Made by a program: the position numbers and the translations under genes. Source: PALSA-1180 sp964624625 (GTDB lineage: Bacteria > Oederibacteriota > Muellerivitia > Muellerivitales > Muellerivitaceae). From it: a stretch of DNA of 21,558 nt. Shown piece after piece: positions 13,873 to 21,558 of the stretch. The stretch covers positions 1 to 21,558 of the forward strand of contig CAZUXW010000055.1 in assembly GCA_964624625.1 (NCBI GenBank), in the 5' to 3' direction. Each line of letters begins with the position of its first letter. Positions within the stretch are counted from its first letter, which is position 1. Under the pieces are notes generated by a model. The model had not been told where the DNA came from, did no database searches, and worked only from the letters and a program-made list of their open reading frames with translations.

Positions 13873-16008
13873 ATGAGACTTATGCTCAATTTCCGAAGAT
13901 TGGTGAAAATCCTGCCGCTCTTTCTCGCGGCGCCAGGTTTAATGTTCATTCAGGGAACCTCATGGGCGCTTCCCGGCGACCAGGGCAAGGCGGCAACCGA
14001 GGCCGGTGGCTCGGAAACGAAAAGCGGCGGGGACTTGACCAATGCGAGCCTGGAAAGCCTGATGGGGATGGACGTGGTGGTCACCTCCTCTTCCAAAAAA
14101 GCCGAGAGCCTGAGGGACGCGACGACGGCCATTTTTGTCATCACGCAGGATGATATCCGGAGAAGCGGGTTCAAGCACCTGGCTGATTTGATGAGAATCG
14201 TCCCGGGCGTGCAGGTCTCCAGCCAAAGCGCCAACGAATGGGCCGTCAGCGCCAGGGGATTCAACAGCCAGTACAATAATAAAATGCTCGTGCTGGTGGA
14301 TGGCCGCAGCGTTTATGATCCGATCCTGGGGGGAGTCTATTGGAACCAGTTGGATTACCCCCTGGAGGATATCGACCATATCGAGGTCATCCGGGGTTCC
14401 GGCGGAACCCTTTGGGGATCCAACGCCGTGAACGGCATCGTCAATATCATCACCAAGGACTCCAAGGTGACCCAGGGCCTTACCCTTTCGGAGGCGGCGG
14501 GAAGCGAGGTGGAAAACCTCTCGTTCGGCCGTTTTGGCGGAAAACTCGCGGAGGACATCTATTACCGGATTTACGGCCAGACGGAAAAACACGCGCCCAA
14601 CCAAAATCCCTCAGGCGGGAATTGGAATGACGGTTGGTATGATTTCCGGGCAGGGTTCCGGGCCGATATCCACGGGGACCAGGATCAATTTACTTTTGAG
14701 GGGGGAGCCCAAAAGGGCTATTTTGATTTCACCCGTTTGAATGATTCCAACAGCCCCAGCGTCAACCCCTTCACCTTTGAGGTGCGGGATGAGATCAACA
14801 CCCAGGTCAACCAAAATGCCCACCTATTGGGACAGTGGAAGAAAAGCTTTGAGGACAGCTCGGAACTTCAAATCCTCGCCTATTACGATTACGTCAATTT
14901 AACTTACCTCAATGACAACCGGATCAATAATACGGGAACCGCGGACCTCGAATTCCAGCACCGATTCGGGTTGAATAGCTGGAACGAAATCACCTGGGGA
15001 GGAAGCTACCGCAACATTACCGATCACTTTTATAATCCCACCAGCTGGATTTACGTTCCCGAGGACCAGGATTTGAATATTTATGGGGGGTTCCTGCAGG
15101 ACCGACTGACCCTCCTGGACGACCGTCTCTATTTGACGGGCGGCGCTAAGCTGGAAAATAACCCTTACACCGGCACAGAATTCCAGCCATCGGGCCGTCT
15201 TTTGTGGACGCCGAACACCAAGGATAGCATTTGGGGGGCCGTTTCCAGGTCCGTCCGCATCCCCACCCAGACCGCCGAGACGGCCAACATTTTTTTAATC
15301 GGCGTTCCCGCCGGCTCCTTGGGACCGGGGAATCCGCCCTCCAATCTTTACGGGGGCGCCATTCCCAATCCTGGTTTAAAATCCGAAATACTGGTTTCCT
15401 ATGAAATGGGGTACCGGACCAATCCCACCAAGGAAACCTCCTTGGACATTGCCGCCTTCTTGAACCACTATGATCAATTAATAAGGTTTGGATATCCCTT
15501 GGGGCCGATCGCGACTCCGGCGGGGGGCTATTTCGACAATTCCATCGCCTTGTACCAGCAGCAAAACAACGGCAACGGGGATATTTTCGGGGTGGAATTG
15601 GCCGCCAAATTCGATCCCCAGCCTAATCTCCACCTGACGGCGGGCTTTACCTACCAAGATTATGATCAAAACATGATTGATTCCTCGAACATTGAGCTGG
15701 GGGCTGTTCCGCCCCACCTGATGGTGGTCGGGAACGTTACTTATGAACCGGTCCAGGGATGGGAGATTACCACGGCCCTTTACTTCACCGACAAGACCTT
15801 CCTCTACGATCCCAATACCATCGTCAATCCCACGGAAGCCGTTGTCCGCTGGGACTTGGGCACTTCCTGGAAGGCCACGGACAACCTGGAAATATCCGTT
15901 TGGGGCCAGGATTTGGATGGGACGGACTCGGAAACCCTGCGGTCCTACGGGATTTCGCCGGTCAATGTGCCGCCCAGCTTTTACGGACAGTTAACCCTTA
16001 GGTACTAA
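13873..16008 (+). CDS. TonB-dependent outer-membrane receptor
   Basis: A 711-residue receptor. The N-terminus is a signal peptide (LVKILPLFLAAPGLMFIQGT). Residues 53-75 (DLTNASLESLMGMDVVVTSS) are the conserved lead-in found in one large group of TonB-dependent receptors. The plug domain covers about 75-195, with ATTAIFVITQDDIRRSGF, RIVPGVQVS, VLVDGRSVYDP, IEVIRGSGGTLWGSNAVNG and IVNIITK. About 22 beta-strands follow to the C-terminus, which ends in GQLTLRY. It imports a ligand across the outer membrane using TonB energy; the ligand is unknown, and siderophore, cobalamin, oligosaccharide or metal chelate are all possible. AAAGGAG lies 5 bases before the ATG. It is the first gene of a run with YfiR-like, histidine kinase and response-regulator genes and has a sigma-54 promoter. 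Confidence 0.92.
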   Translation: MRLMLNFRRLVKILPLFLAAPGLMFIQGTSWALPGDQGKAATEAGGSETKSGGDLTNASLESLMGMDVVVTSSSKKAESLRDATTAIFVITQDDIRRSGFKHLADLMRIVPGVQVSSQSANEWAVSARGFNSQYNNKMLVLVDGRSVYDPILGGVYWNQLDYPLEDIDHIEVIRGSGGTLWGSNAVNGIVNIITKDSKVTQGLTLSEAAGSEVENLSFGRFGGKLAEDIYYRIYGQTEKHAPNQNPSGGNWNDGWYDFRAGFRADIHGDQDQFTFEGGAQKGYFDFTRLNDSNSPSVNPFTFEVRDEINTQVNQNAHLLGQWKKSFEDSSELQILAYYDYVNLTYLNDNRINNTGTADLEFQHRFGLNSWNEITWGGSYRNITDHFYNPTSWIYVPEDQDLNIYGGFLQDRLTLLDDRLYLTGGAKLENNPYTGTEFQPSGRLLWTPNTKDSIWGAVSRSVRIPTQTAETANIFLIGVPAGSLGPGNPPSNLYGGAIPNPGLKSEILVSYEMGYRTNPTKETSLDIAAFLNHYDQLIRFGYPLGPIATPAGGYFDNSIALYQQQNNGNGDIFGVELAAKFDPQPNLHLTAGFTYQDYDQNMIDSSNIELGAVPPHLMVVGNVTYEPVQGWEITTALYFTDKTFLYDPNTIVNPTEAVVRWDLGTSWKATDNLEISVWGQDLDGTDSETLRSYGISPVNVPPSFYGQLTLRY

Positions 16009-16027
16009 CGAAGGAAACGGCGCTGGA

Positions 16028-16576
16028 ATGAAAAATATAAAAATAATCCTTTTGATCGCTTTCTGGGGAAGCCTCCGGCCCTCCTTTGCCGGAGAGGTGT
16101 CCGAATACGGCGTCAAGGCGGCCTACCTTTTTAATTTCGCGAAATTCGTTGTCTGGCCCAAGGGAACCTTTGCCGACGACAAATCCCCGCTTGTCATCGG
16201 AATATTGGGGGATGATCCCTTCGAGGACGCCTTGGACGACGCGGTGGAGGGGAAAGTCATCAATCAGCATCCCATCCGGCTGATGCGATTCGGCAATTAC
16301 GAGGCTTCCCTCGCGGGAAAAATAAGGGGCTGCCAAATTCTATTCATCGCCTACTCGGAAAAAAACCGGCTGAGGGATATTTTGGGAACCCTCAAGGGAG
16401 CCAGCGTCCTGACGGTGTCGGAGATCGATAAATTCCCCCTGCTCGGCGGGGAAATATTGTTCGATCAAGTGGGGAAAAAAATCGGCTTGGTGATCAATCC
16501 CAAAGCCGCCTCCCGCGCGAACCTGGAAATCAGCGCGAGATTGCTGCAAGTCTCCAAAATCTACAAGTCGGAGTAG
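16028..16576 (+). CDS. YfiR-family (DUF4154) periplasmic protein
   Basis: A 182-residue secreted protein with a signal peptide (KNIKIILLIAFWGSLRPSFA). The YfiR/DUF4154 pattern is clear: EYGVKAAYLFNFAKFVVWP near the N-terminus, LVIGILGDDPF, GCQILFIAYSE, GASVLTVSEIDKF and IGLVINPKAA. In Pseudomonas, YfiR is a periplasmic repressor of the inner-membrane diguanylate cyclase YfiN, and its disulfides matter. Here only one Cys remains in the mature part (C102), so that redox switch is not conserved. AAGGAAA precedes the ATG by 10 bases. It sits 19 bases after the receptor gene and directly before a kinase with a YfiN-like sensor half, which it probably controls. Confidence 0.86.
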   Translation: MKNIKIILLIAFWGSLRPSFAGEVSEYGVKAAYLFNFAKFVVWPKGTFADDKSPLVIGILGDDPFEDALDDAVEGKVINQHPIRLMRFGNYEASLAGKIRGCQILFIAYSEKNRLRDILGTLKGASVLTVSEIDKFPLLGGEILFDQVGKKIGLVINPKAASRANLEISARLLQVSKIYKSE

Positions 16577-16581
16577 TGGGG

Positions 16582-17988
16582 ATGAAATTAAATTTTAAAG
16601 ACATGCTCTTAAAACAAAAAATCATCCTCGTCGCGGTGACCTCCGCCTCGATTTCGCTGCTGGGGGCTTGTTTGATGTTTATCGTTTACGAGAGGGTGAC
16701 CTATCCGAGAATCATGGTAAAGGATTTGGCCAATATGGCCCGATTGATCGGGGACAACAGCACCGCCGCACTGAGTTTCAACGACCACAAGACTTCCCAG
16801 GACATCCTGGATACCCTCCAGACCAACCCCCACATTTTCCTGGCCTGTCTTTACGACGCCCAGGGTAAAATCGTGGCCCTTTACCACACGGACAACGGAT
16901 TGATCCATCCGACCCTGCCGGCCAACCCCCAGGAAGGCAGCGAGTTTACCGGGGATTCCATCCGCTTGTTTCACGTGATCCTATCGGGGCGGGAGAGGGT
17001 CGGGGCCCTTTACCTGGAATCGGATTTGACCGACATGAGCTCCCGGCTGGCCAGCTATACCGCGATGACTTTTCTCGTCATCGTCTTTTCCTTCCTGGTT
17101 TCGTTCCTGGCCGCGTCCAGGCTCCAGCGTTATGTCTCCGATCCCCTGCGCCACGTGGTGGACCGCATGAAGGATATCGCCCGCGGGGAGGGTGACCTCA
17201 CCAAAAGACTGGAGGTGATCGGGAAAGACGAGATCGGGGAGGTGGCGGAGGCTTTTAATACCTACGTGGGTAAACTTCAAACCGTGGATGAAATGAAGTT
17301 GGACCTAATTTCCGTTGTTTCCCACCAACTCAAGACCCCGGTGGCCGAGATCAACGGCTATATCGAAAATATGCTGGAAGGCCTGGCGGGTGAATTGACG
17401 CCCAAGCAAAAAAAATACCTGGAGAGCATGAGGCGGATTGGCTGGGAGAACTACCAGCTGATCTCCGACCTTTTGAGCGCCTCCAAAATTGAGCGCGGCG
17501 TCATCGCGGTGGATTTAAGGCCGCTTTCGGTGAAGCATTTGGTGGAACTTTCCATCCGTGATTATCAGGAACCGATCCGCAAAAAGGGATTAAGCCTATA
17601 CCTGGAGGGGTTCGACCAGGATATCAAGGTCGTTGGGGACCAGGACAAAACCGTGGAGACCCTGCGCAACCTCATCAACAACGCCCTCAAATGCACGGAC
17701 AAGGGCTCCATCACCATCCGGGTATTGGCCGAGGGGGAAAAGGGCGTCGTCGAGATCCAAGACACCGGGATCGGCATGTCCCAGGAGACCCTGGACCGGT
17801 TATTCACGAAAAGCCGGGTGATGGGCAAGGAAGCCGGCAGGGCCGGCGCCGGGCTCGGCCTCTACATCGCGAAAAATTTCATGAAGCTTCAAAAGGGCGA
17901 CATCGAGGTAAAGTCCGAATTGGGAAAGGGAAGCTGCTTCCGGCTGGAACTTCCCAAATCTAAGGCGTTGGAAGGAGCGGCGACATGA
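16582..17988 (+). CDS. Sensor histidine kinase with CHASE8-like periplasmic domain and HAMP
   Basis: A 468-residue kinase from ATG 16582; GGAG precedes this start at 16570-16573, whereas the in-frame GTG at 16576 overlaps the YfiR stop. A first membrane helix (residues 14-35) is followed by a periplasmic domain with DNSTAALSFND, LYDAQGKIVALY and VGALYLESDLTDM, the CHASE8 pattern of YfiN. After a second helix (about 160-180) come HAMP (181-235), HisKA with H248 in SVVSHQLKTPVAEING, and an HATPase domain with N box NLINNALK, G1 DTGIGM and G2 GAGLGLYIAK. It should autophosphorylate on H248 and pass phosphate to the response regulator whose start overlaps its stop (ATGA). The sensor half is YfiN-like, but the output is a kinase instead of GGDEF. 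Confidence 0.9.
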   Translation: MKLNFKDMLLKQKIILVAVTSASISLLGACLMFIVYERVTYPRIMVKDLANMARLIGDNSTAALSFNDHKTSQDILDTLQTNPHIFLACLYDAQGKIVALYHTDNGLIHPTLPANPQEGSEFTGDSIRLFHVILSGRERVGALYLESDLTDMSSRLASYTAMTFLVIVFSFLVSFLAASRLQRYVSDPLRHVVDRMKDIARGEGDLTKRLEVIGKDEIGEVAEAFNTYVGKLQTVDEMKLDLISVVSHQLKTPVAEINGYIENMLEGLAGELTPKQKKYLESMRRIGWENYQLISDLLSASKIERGVIAVDLRPLSVKHLVELSIRDYQEPIRKKGLSLYLEGFDQDIKVVGDQDKTVETLRNLINNALKCTDKGSITIRVLAEGEKGVVEIQDTGIGMSQETLDRLFTKSRVMGKEAGRAGAGLGLYIAKNFMKLQKGDIEVKSELGKGSCFRLELPKSKALEGAAT

Positions 17989-18578
17989 GCGTAAAAGGAA
18001 CCATCTTAATCGTTGAAGACCAGGAAGGGTTTAGGAATGTTTATGAGGATGTCCTGTCCAATGACGGCTACGCTGTTTTATTGGCGGAGGATGGGCAGGC
18101 GGGGTGGGATTTGGCCAAGGAAAAAAAACCCAACCTGATTTTATTGGATCTGGGATTGCCGAAAATGGACGGGTTTGAGGTGCTCCGCCGTTTAAAGGCC
18201 GATCCGGAGACGAAGGCCATACCGGTCATTATTTTTTCCGTCATGGGGGAGCAAAAGGACATTAAAAGGGCCCTGGATATGGGGGCCAATGACTACACCG
18301 TAAAGGGCTTTTACACCCCCCGGCAGATCCTTAGCAAAATTAAAACCTTGGTGACCCAGGTGGAAACGAAAAAGGGACTCAATTCCTACAGGATCCAAAT
18401 AAAAGAGGGAAAAACCGACGCCCTCAAGCTGCAGGAGGAAATAGGTTTGACCGGCGGCTACCAATGCCCCCAGTGCGCCGTGGAATTGGAATTGGAACTC
18501 TTCCCGGATTATGTCCGGGAGGGGGGCCATTGGTTTTCCGGCCGCTTGGTCTGTCCCTCTTGCGAGAAGTCGTTTTAG
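17985..18578 (+). CDS. Response regulator with C-terminal zinc-ribbon domain
   Basis: A 197-residue protein. Residues 5-125 are a complete receiver domain: acidic pair E11-D12 in IVEDQEG, phospho-acceptor D55 in ILLDLGLPKMDG, S85 in VIIFSVMG and K107 in ANDYTVKG. A linker (about 126-157) leads to a small C-terminal domain with two Cys pairs, C161/C164 (YQCPQC) and C190/C193 (LVCPSC), spaced like a zinc ribbon, with DYVREGGHWFSGR between them. No DNA-binding helix-turn-helix, GGDEF or AAA+ output is present, so it cannot itself be the enhancer-binding protein for the sigma-54 promoter. The zinc ribbon may bind a protein or nucleic acid partner. Its ATG overlaps the kinase stop, so translation is coupled. 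Confidence 0.88.
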   Translation: MSVKGTILIVEDQEGFRNVYEDVLSNDGYAVLLAEDGQAGWDLAKEKKPNLILLDLGLPKMDGFEVLRRLKADPETKAIPVIIFSVMGEQKDIKRALDMGANDYTVKGFYTPRQILSKIKTLVTQVETKKGLNSYRIQIKEGKTDALKLQEEIGLTGGYQCPQCAVELELELFPDYVREGGHWFSGRLVCPSCEKSF

Positions 18579-18630
18579 GCGGCTTCCTGCGGTGATCCCT
18601 AAATGAAATCCCCGTGTTAAACTCATTCCC

Positions 18631-19239
18631 ATGACCTCCCCGTCCTCCGCCGTCATTTTCAACCGCCGAAAAATACAGAAAACCGTGGAGTGGGTCGCCT
18701 GTTCCGCGGCCGAATGGCTGATAGGCGAAAGGGCCGGGTCCCTTCTCCTGATTTCGGTTCTGGAGGGCGCCAAGCCCTTCACCCGGGACCTGACCCGCCT
18801 CCTGAAAAGGATGTTCCCGAAAATGACGGTTAAGAAGATGGAAGTCCTGGTGCAAGGCACGAGTGGGACCAAACTTCTGAAAAGCCGGAAATGGGAGAGG
18901 GGCATCCTGACGGCGGGCGCCATCCGGGGCCAAAGGATCTTGGTCGTCGACGACCTGGTGGACTCGGGCAAGACGTTGAAAGCCTTGCGGACGCGGCTGT
19001 TGGCCCTTGGGGCGGAGGAGGTCAAAACCGCTGTCCTGATCCGAAAGTTCGGGTCCGACAGCGGCCCTGTGGATTTCTGCGGGATCGACCTGAATCTTGA
19101 CCGGAGGGCCATGGCCCGGAAAGGCTTGAGGGATTATTGGCTGTTCGGCTACGGCATGGACCTCAAGGGGAAACACCGCGGATTGGCCCACATTGGGTGG
19201 GTTGAAATACATGAAGATGAAAAGCTAAAAAACCTTTAA
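18631..19239 (+). CDS. Hypoxanthine phosphoribosyltransferase-like protein
   Basis: A 202-residue type I phosphoribosyltransferase. The PRPP loop is ILVVDDLVDSGKT (residues 103-115). LLLISVLEGAKPFTRDL (38-54) matches the PPi-binding LIGVLKGA segment of HPRT. DYWLFGYGMDLKGKHRGLAH matches the C-terminal base-binding part (VGYGLD...YRNL). It most likely salvages hypoxanthine or guanine to IMP or GMP in the cytoplasm, but divergence leaves other bases possible. The start ATG 18631 has no Shine-Dalgarno sequence. A TAAACT -10-like element lies 7 bases before it, hinting at another leaderless transcript, though no -35 is evident. It follows the response regulator by 52 bases and seems unrelated to it. 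Confidence 0.8.
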   Translation: MTSPSSAVIFNRRKIQKTVEWVACSAAEWLIGERAGSLLLISVLEGAKPFTRDLTRLLKRMFPKMTVKKMEVLVQGTSGTKLLKSRKWERGILTAGAIRGQRILVVDDLVDSGKTLKALRTRLLALGAEEVKTAVLIRKFGSDSGPVDFCGIDLNLDRRAMARKGLRDYWLFGYGMDLKGKHRGLAHIGWVEIHEDEKLKNL

Positions 19240-19440
19240 CCGCCGCGAAGGCGAACCGTACACCATTCCACCACAGGTTCTCTTTGAGAACCACAGAGGC
19301 ACAGTGAAAGACTAAATCTGACGACTATTTTTAAATCATCATTTCCAGAAAAGAATTTGGGGTTGATCCTACCTGTGCCTCTGTGGTTTGCGAAGCAAAC
19401 CTGTGGTAAATGGTTAACTGTTCGCCTCGCTGGTGGTTCA
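19238..19440. repeat. 200-base imperfect palindrome with nested hairpins, CCACAGAGGCACAG type
   Basis: Nested complementary arms fill the whole gap between convergent genes. The inner arms AACCACAGAGGCACAG (19289-19304) and CTGTGCCTCTGTGGTT (19373-19388) are perfect over 16 bases. The middle arms ACCATTCCACCACAGGTT (19262-19279) and AACCTGTGGTAAATGGT (19398-19414) match with a small length difference. The outer arms, AACCGCCGCGAAGGCGAAC (about 19238-19256) and GTTCGCCTCGCTGGTGGTT (about 19420-19438), match imperfectly. Each arm also carries its own hairpin, GGTTCTC-TTT-GAGAACC (19276-19292) and GGTTTGC-GAA-GCAAACC (19385-19401). It resembles non-coding dispersed repeats of many environmental genomes and looks like a miniature mobile element; it could end transcription from both sides. 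Confidence 0.8.
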
Positions 19441-19449
19441 ATTGGGCCG

Positions 19450-21558
19450 TCAGGCTTCCGTGACGGTGTAGGTGACCTTGGGCAGGTAGCCTTTCTCGAT
19501 TTCCCAGCCGCTGCCGCGCTTGGTCACGGCCAGGTTCCTGAGGATATTGTCCTGGGGCAGGGCCAAGAGGCCCCGGGAATCAATCGAAGCGCCGTAAATC
19601 TTCAGGTCGATTTTGGACCAGTCCATATCCTTCGTGGATTGGGCCAGGGCTAAATGGGGGATGACCGATCCTCCCTTGACGAGGATCACGCAGGGAATGG
19701 TCCCTGCCTTGATTTTGTGCCATTGTCCGCCCCGGTAAATATTCTTGGTTTGATAATCCACCCAGCTTCCCGGGGGCAAGTAAACCTCCCGCTCCATCAC
19801 TTCCTCCATTAAAGGAGCCACTAACAGATCCGACCCAAACATGTACTCGTCCTCAATCAACCAGGATGTTGGATCGCCCGGAAACTCGAAAAAGAGGGTT
19901 CGGATCATGGGAAATCCCTTTTGGGAGCTGTCGACCGCCTGGGCGTAAACGTAGGGCATGAGTTTGTATTTCATTTCCACCGACAGGCGGAACTCGTCCT
20001 GGAATGATTTGCCGTAAGTCCAGGGTTCCCGGGGAAGCATGCCGTGACAGCGGGTATGGGAGGTCAGGGCTCCAAAAGGGGTCCAGCGCCGGTAGAGTTC
20101 CTTGGAGGGGCCCTGGACAAAACCTCCAATGTCGTGGCTCCAGAAGGAAAAGCCGCATAAGCCTAGGGACAGCCCCCCCCGGAGGCTGGAGGACATCCCC
20201 CCGAAGCTGTTCTCGGCGTCGCCGCCCCAATGGAGGGGGAAACGCTGGCTTCCCGCCCAGGCGCTTCTGGCCCAGATGATATTTTCGCCAGTCAAGGCCT
20301 TGGTGACATCCGCCGCGGCTTTGTTGTAGCGAAGAGGATAGTAGTTATGCTCGGCGAAACCTGTTTTGCCATTATGAAAAACACCCTTGAGCGGCGCGGC
20401 TTCGCCGAAGTCCACCTTGATGGCGCCGACGCCCATTTTCAAAAGGCCGGCCAATTTTCCCTGGTACCATTTGACGGTTTTGGGATTGCTGAAATCCAGC
20501 GTGGCGTCCTCGGTCGGAAGATTGCCCTTGCCGTCGGTGACCGCGAGGCCCTTGGCCAGGATTTCCTTGAAAAGGCTGTTTTTGGGGTTGAAATAGGACA
20601 ATTGCCAGAGGCTGATCTTGAAACCCTGTTTCGCGAGGTCCTTGATCATCTTGAGCGGATTCTTGAAACGGGTGGTCGAAAATTTGTAGTCACAGCGCCA
20701 GTCCTCTTCGAACCAGCCCGTATCCAGGTGAACGACGTCGGAGGGGATTTTATTCGCCCGGAGTTTTTTCGCCACATCCCTGGCTTCCTTCTCGGATTTG
20801 TAGGTGCAGCGGCTCATCCAAAGCCCGAAGGACCAAAGGGGCGGAACGGGGCTGCGCCCGGTCAAGGCGGTGTACTCGGAAAGGATTTCCTGAGGGCCGC
20901 CCAGGAAAACAAAAAGGTCCAGGTTTTCGTCGCCGGTGAAGAGGGTCGTAGCCTCGCCGTAGGAATGGCCAAAGTCGAAAGTGGCGGGAGCGGTGGTATG
21001 GAGAAACATACCGTAGCCCCGGTTGCTCATGAAAAAGGGGACCGGCTTATACATGCCGTCGTGCTGGACGCCGTGGGCGTCGTAGGTCCAAAGCACCACC
21101 TTCTGTCCCCGCTTGTTCAAGCGGGTGAAAGACTCCCCGCAGCCGTAAATCTTCTCGTCATGGGCAAGGCTGAAGGTGGCCGCGAATTGCCGACCGTATT
21201 CGGGCGTGGGGCGTTGGAAGCAAAAGGGCAGGGGATCGGTATTGCGCAGGCTCCGGTTATCCTTCAGATGCTGGGTTTTGGTGAGGAGTTTTCCGGAAGC
21301 GTCCCGAATTTCCAGGGACCAGGGATTTTCGACGATCGTAATGGACCCGGCGGGGCCTTGATATACAATGCGGCCTTTTTTTCGGGTCATCTTCCAAGGA
21401 CTGGTGGGTTTGGGTTCCTTGGCCAGCATCAGGGAAGGCTCGGCGGTACGGGGGTTCTTCCGGCCTTGGAAACGCAGGCGCAAGGTGCGGTCGCCGTAAA
21501 AGGTAATGGAGAAGGGATAGGGTTCCTTCTCGCCGCCATATTCGGAGGGGAATTCCCA
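19450..21558 (-). CDS. GH31 alpha-xylosidase-like glycoside hydrolase (5' end outside window)
   Basis: The reading frame stays open to the right edge with no good start, so the N-terminus is outside; at least 702 residues are visible. Family GH31 is clear: the N-terminal beta-sandwich (YGCGESFTRLNKRGQ, FFMSNRGYGMFLHT) leads to a TIM barrel with PPLWSFGLWMSRCTY, DVVHLDTGWFEEDWRCDY, the nucleophile Asp in GAIKVDFGEAAP (codon 20410-20412) and the acid/base Asp in HWGGDAENSF, 64 residues later. KVDFGE and the WMSRCTY stretch resemble YicI-type alpha-xylosidases more than alpha-glucosidases. It would release alpha-linked xylose, or a related sugar, from oligosaccharides. No signal peptide can be judged. 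No sugar transporter or regulator is in view. It ends 10 bases from a large palindrome shared with the convergent phosphoribosyltransferase gene. Confidence 0.88.
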   Translation of the reverse strand, partial: WEFPSEYGGEKEPYPFSITFYGDRTLRLRFQGRKNPRTAEPSLMLAKEPKPTSPWKMTRKKGRIVYQGPAGSITIVENPWSLEIRDASGKLLTKTQHLKDNRSLRNTDPLPFCFQRPTPEYGRQFAATFSLAHDEKIYGCGESFTRLNKRGQKVVLWTYDAHGVQHDGMYKPVPFFMSNRGYGMFLHTTAPATFDFGHSYGEATTLFTGDENLDLFVFLGGPQEILSEYTALTGRSPVPPLWSFGLWMSRCTYKSEKEARDVAKKLRANKIPSDVVHLDTGWFEEDWRCDYKFSTTRFKNPLKMIKDLAKQGFKISLWQLSYFNPKNSLFKEILAKGLAVTDGKGNLPTEDATLDFSNPKTVKWYQGKLAGLLKMGVGAIKVDFGEAAPLKGVFHNGKTGFAEHNYYPLRYNKAAADVTKALTGENIIWARSAWAGSQRFPLHWGGDAENSFGGMSSSLRGGLSLGLCGFSFWSHDIGGFVQGPSKELYRRWTPFGALTSHTRCHGMLPREPWTYGKSFQDEFRLSVEMKYKLMPYVYAQAVDSSQKGFPMIRTLFFEFPGDPTSWLIEDEYMFGSDLLVAPLMEEVMEREVYLPPGSWVDYQTKNIYRGGQWHKIKAGTIPCVILVKGGSVIPHLALAQSTKDMDWSKIDLKIYGASIDSRGLLALPQDNILRNLAVTKRGSGWEIEKGYLPKVTYTVTEA

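Noticed and set aside
17985..18578. Response regulator as the sigma-54 activator of its own operon
   Set aside because: It has no AAA+ or helix-turn-helix domain; only a receiver and a zinc ribbon are present.
1..21558. CRISPR array, insertion sequence or prophage
   Set aside because: No regularly spaced direct repeats, transposase, integrase or phage structural genes were seen on either strand.

Overview
The window reads as a piece of a diderm (Gram-negative type) bacterial chromosome, fairly GC-rich by eye. Evidence for an outer membrane: a TonB-dependent receptor, two other predicted outer-membrane barrels, and many signal peptides. The first protein carries a Thr-Pro spacer of about 110 residues followed by a FlgD/sorting-like C-terminal domain. 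That design is common in poorly cultivated lineages such as candidate division FCPU426, Elusimicrobiota and relatives. The lineage is inference only; there is no marker gene here beyond two tRNAs. No phage, insertion sequence, CRISPR array or plasmid function was found.

Layout. (1) 9-120: tRNA-Gln(CUG) and its terminator. (2) 205-1509 (-): secreted Thr/Pro-rich surface protein. (3) 1778-3256 (+): membrane-anchored class C beta-lactamase-like serine hydrolase, convergent with (4) 3297-4073 (-): trehalose-phosphatase-like enzyme with a good sigma-70 promoter that predicts a leaderless mRNA. (5) 4241-8780 (+): TPR/beta-barrel protein, a secreted cupredoxin-like protein, a membrane adenylate cyclase, and a second copy of the cupredoxin-like protein. 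(6) 8910-10136 (-): outer-membrane porin-like protein. (7) 10442-13443 (+): overlapping pair of M16 zinc peptidases, one with the zinc site and one without. (8) 13562-13636: tRNA-Glu(CUC). (9) 13873-18578 (+): TonB-dependent receptor, YfiR-like periplasmic protein, CHASE8-like/HAMP histidine kinase and response regulator with a C-terminal zinc ribbon, preceded by a near-consensus sigma-54 promoter. (10) 18631-19239 (+): hypoxanthine phosphoribosyltransferase-like protein. (11) 19450 to the right edge (-): GH31 alpha-xylosidase-like glycosidase whose start lies outside the window.

How the genes may work together. Two envelope signalling groups stand out. In the first, two secreted copper-site proteins flank an adenylate cyclase with a large periplasmic sensor region, suggesting that copper or redox state outside the cell controls cAMP inside (inference). 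In the second, an outer-membrane receptor, YfiR-like protein, sensor kinase and zinc-ribbon response regulator look like an outside-to-inside relay. It resembles the Pseudomonas YfiBNR logic, but the inner-membrane partner ends in a histidine kinase instead of a diguanylate cyclase.

Non-coding structure is also notable. Two large imperfect palindromes (8803-8892 and 19238-19440) sit exactly between the 3' ends of convergent gene pairs. They belong to the CGCCAAGAC and CCACAGAGGCACAG types of dispersed intergenic repeat.
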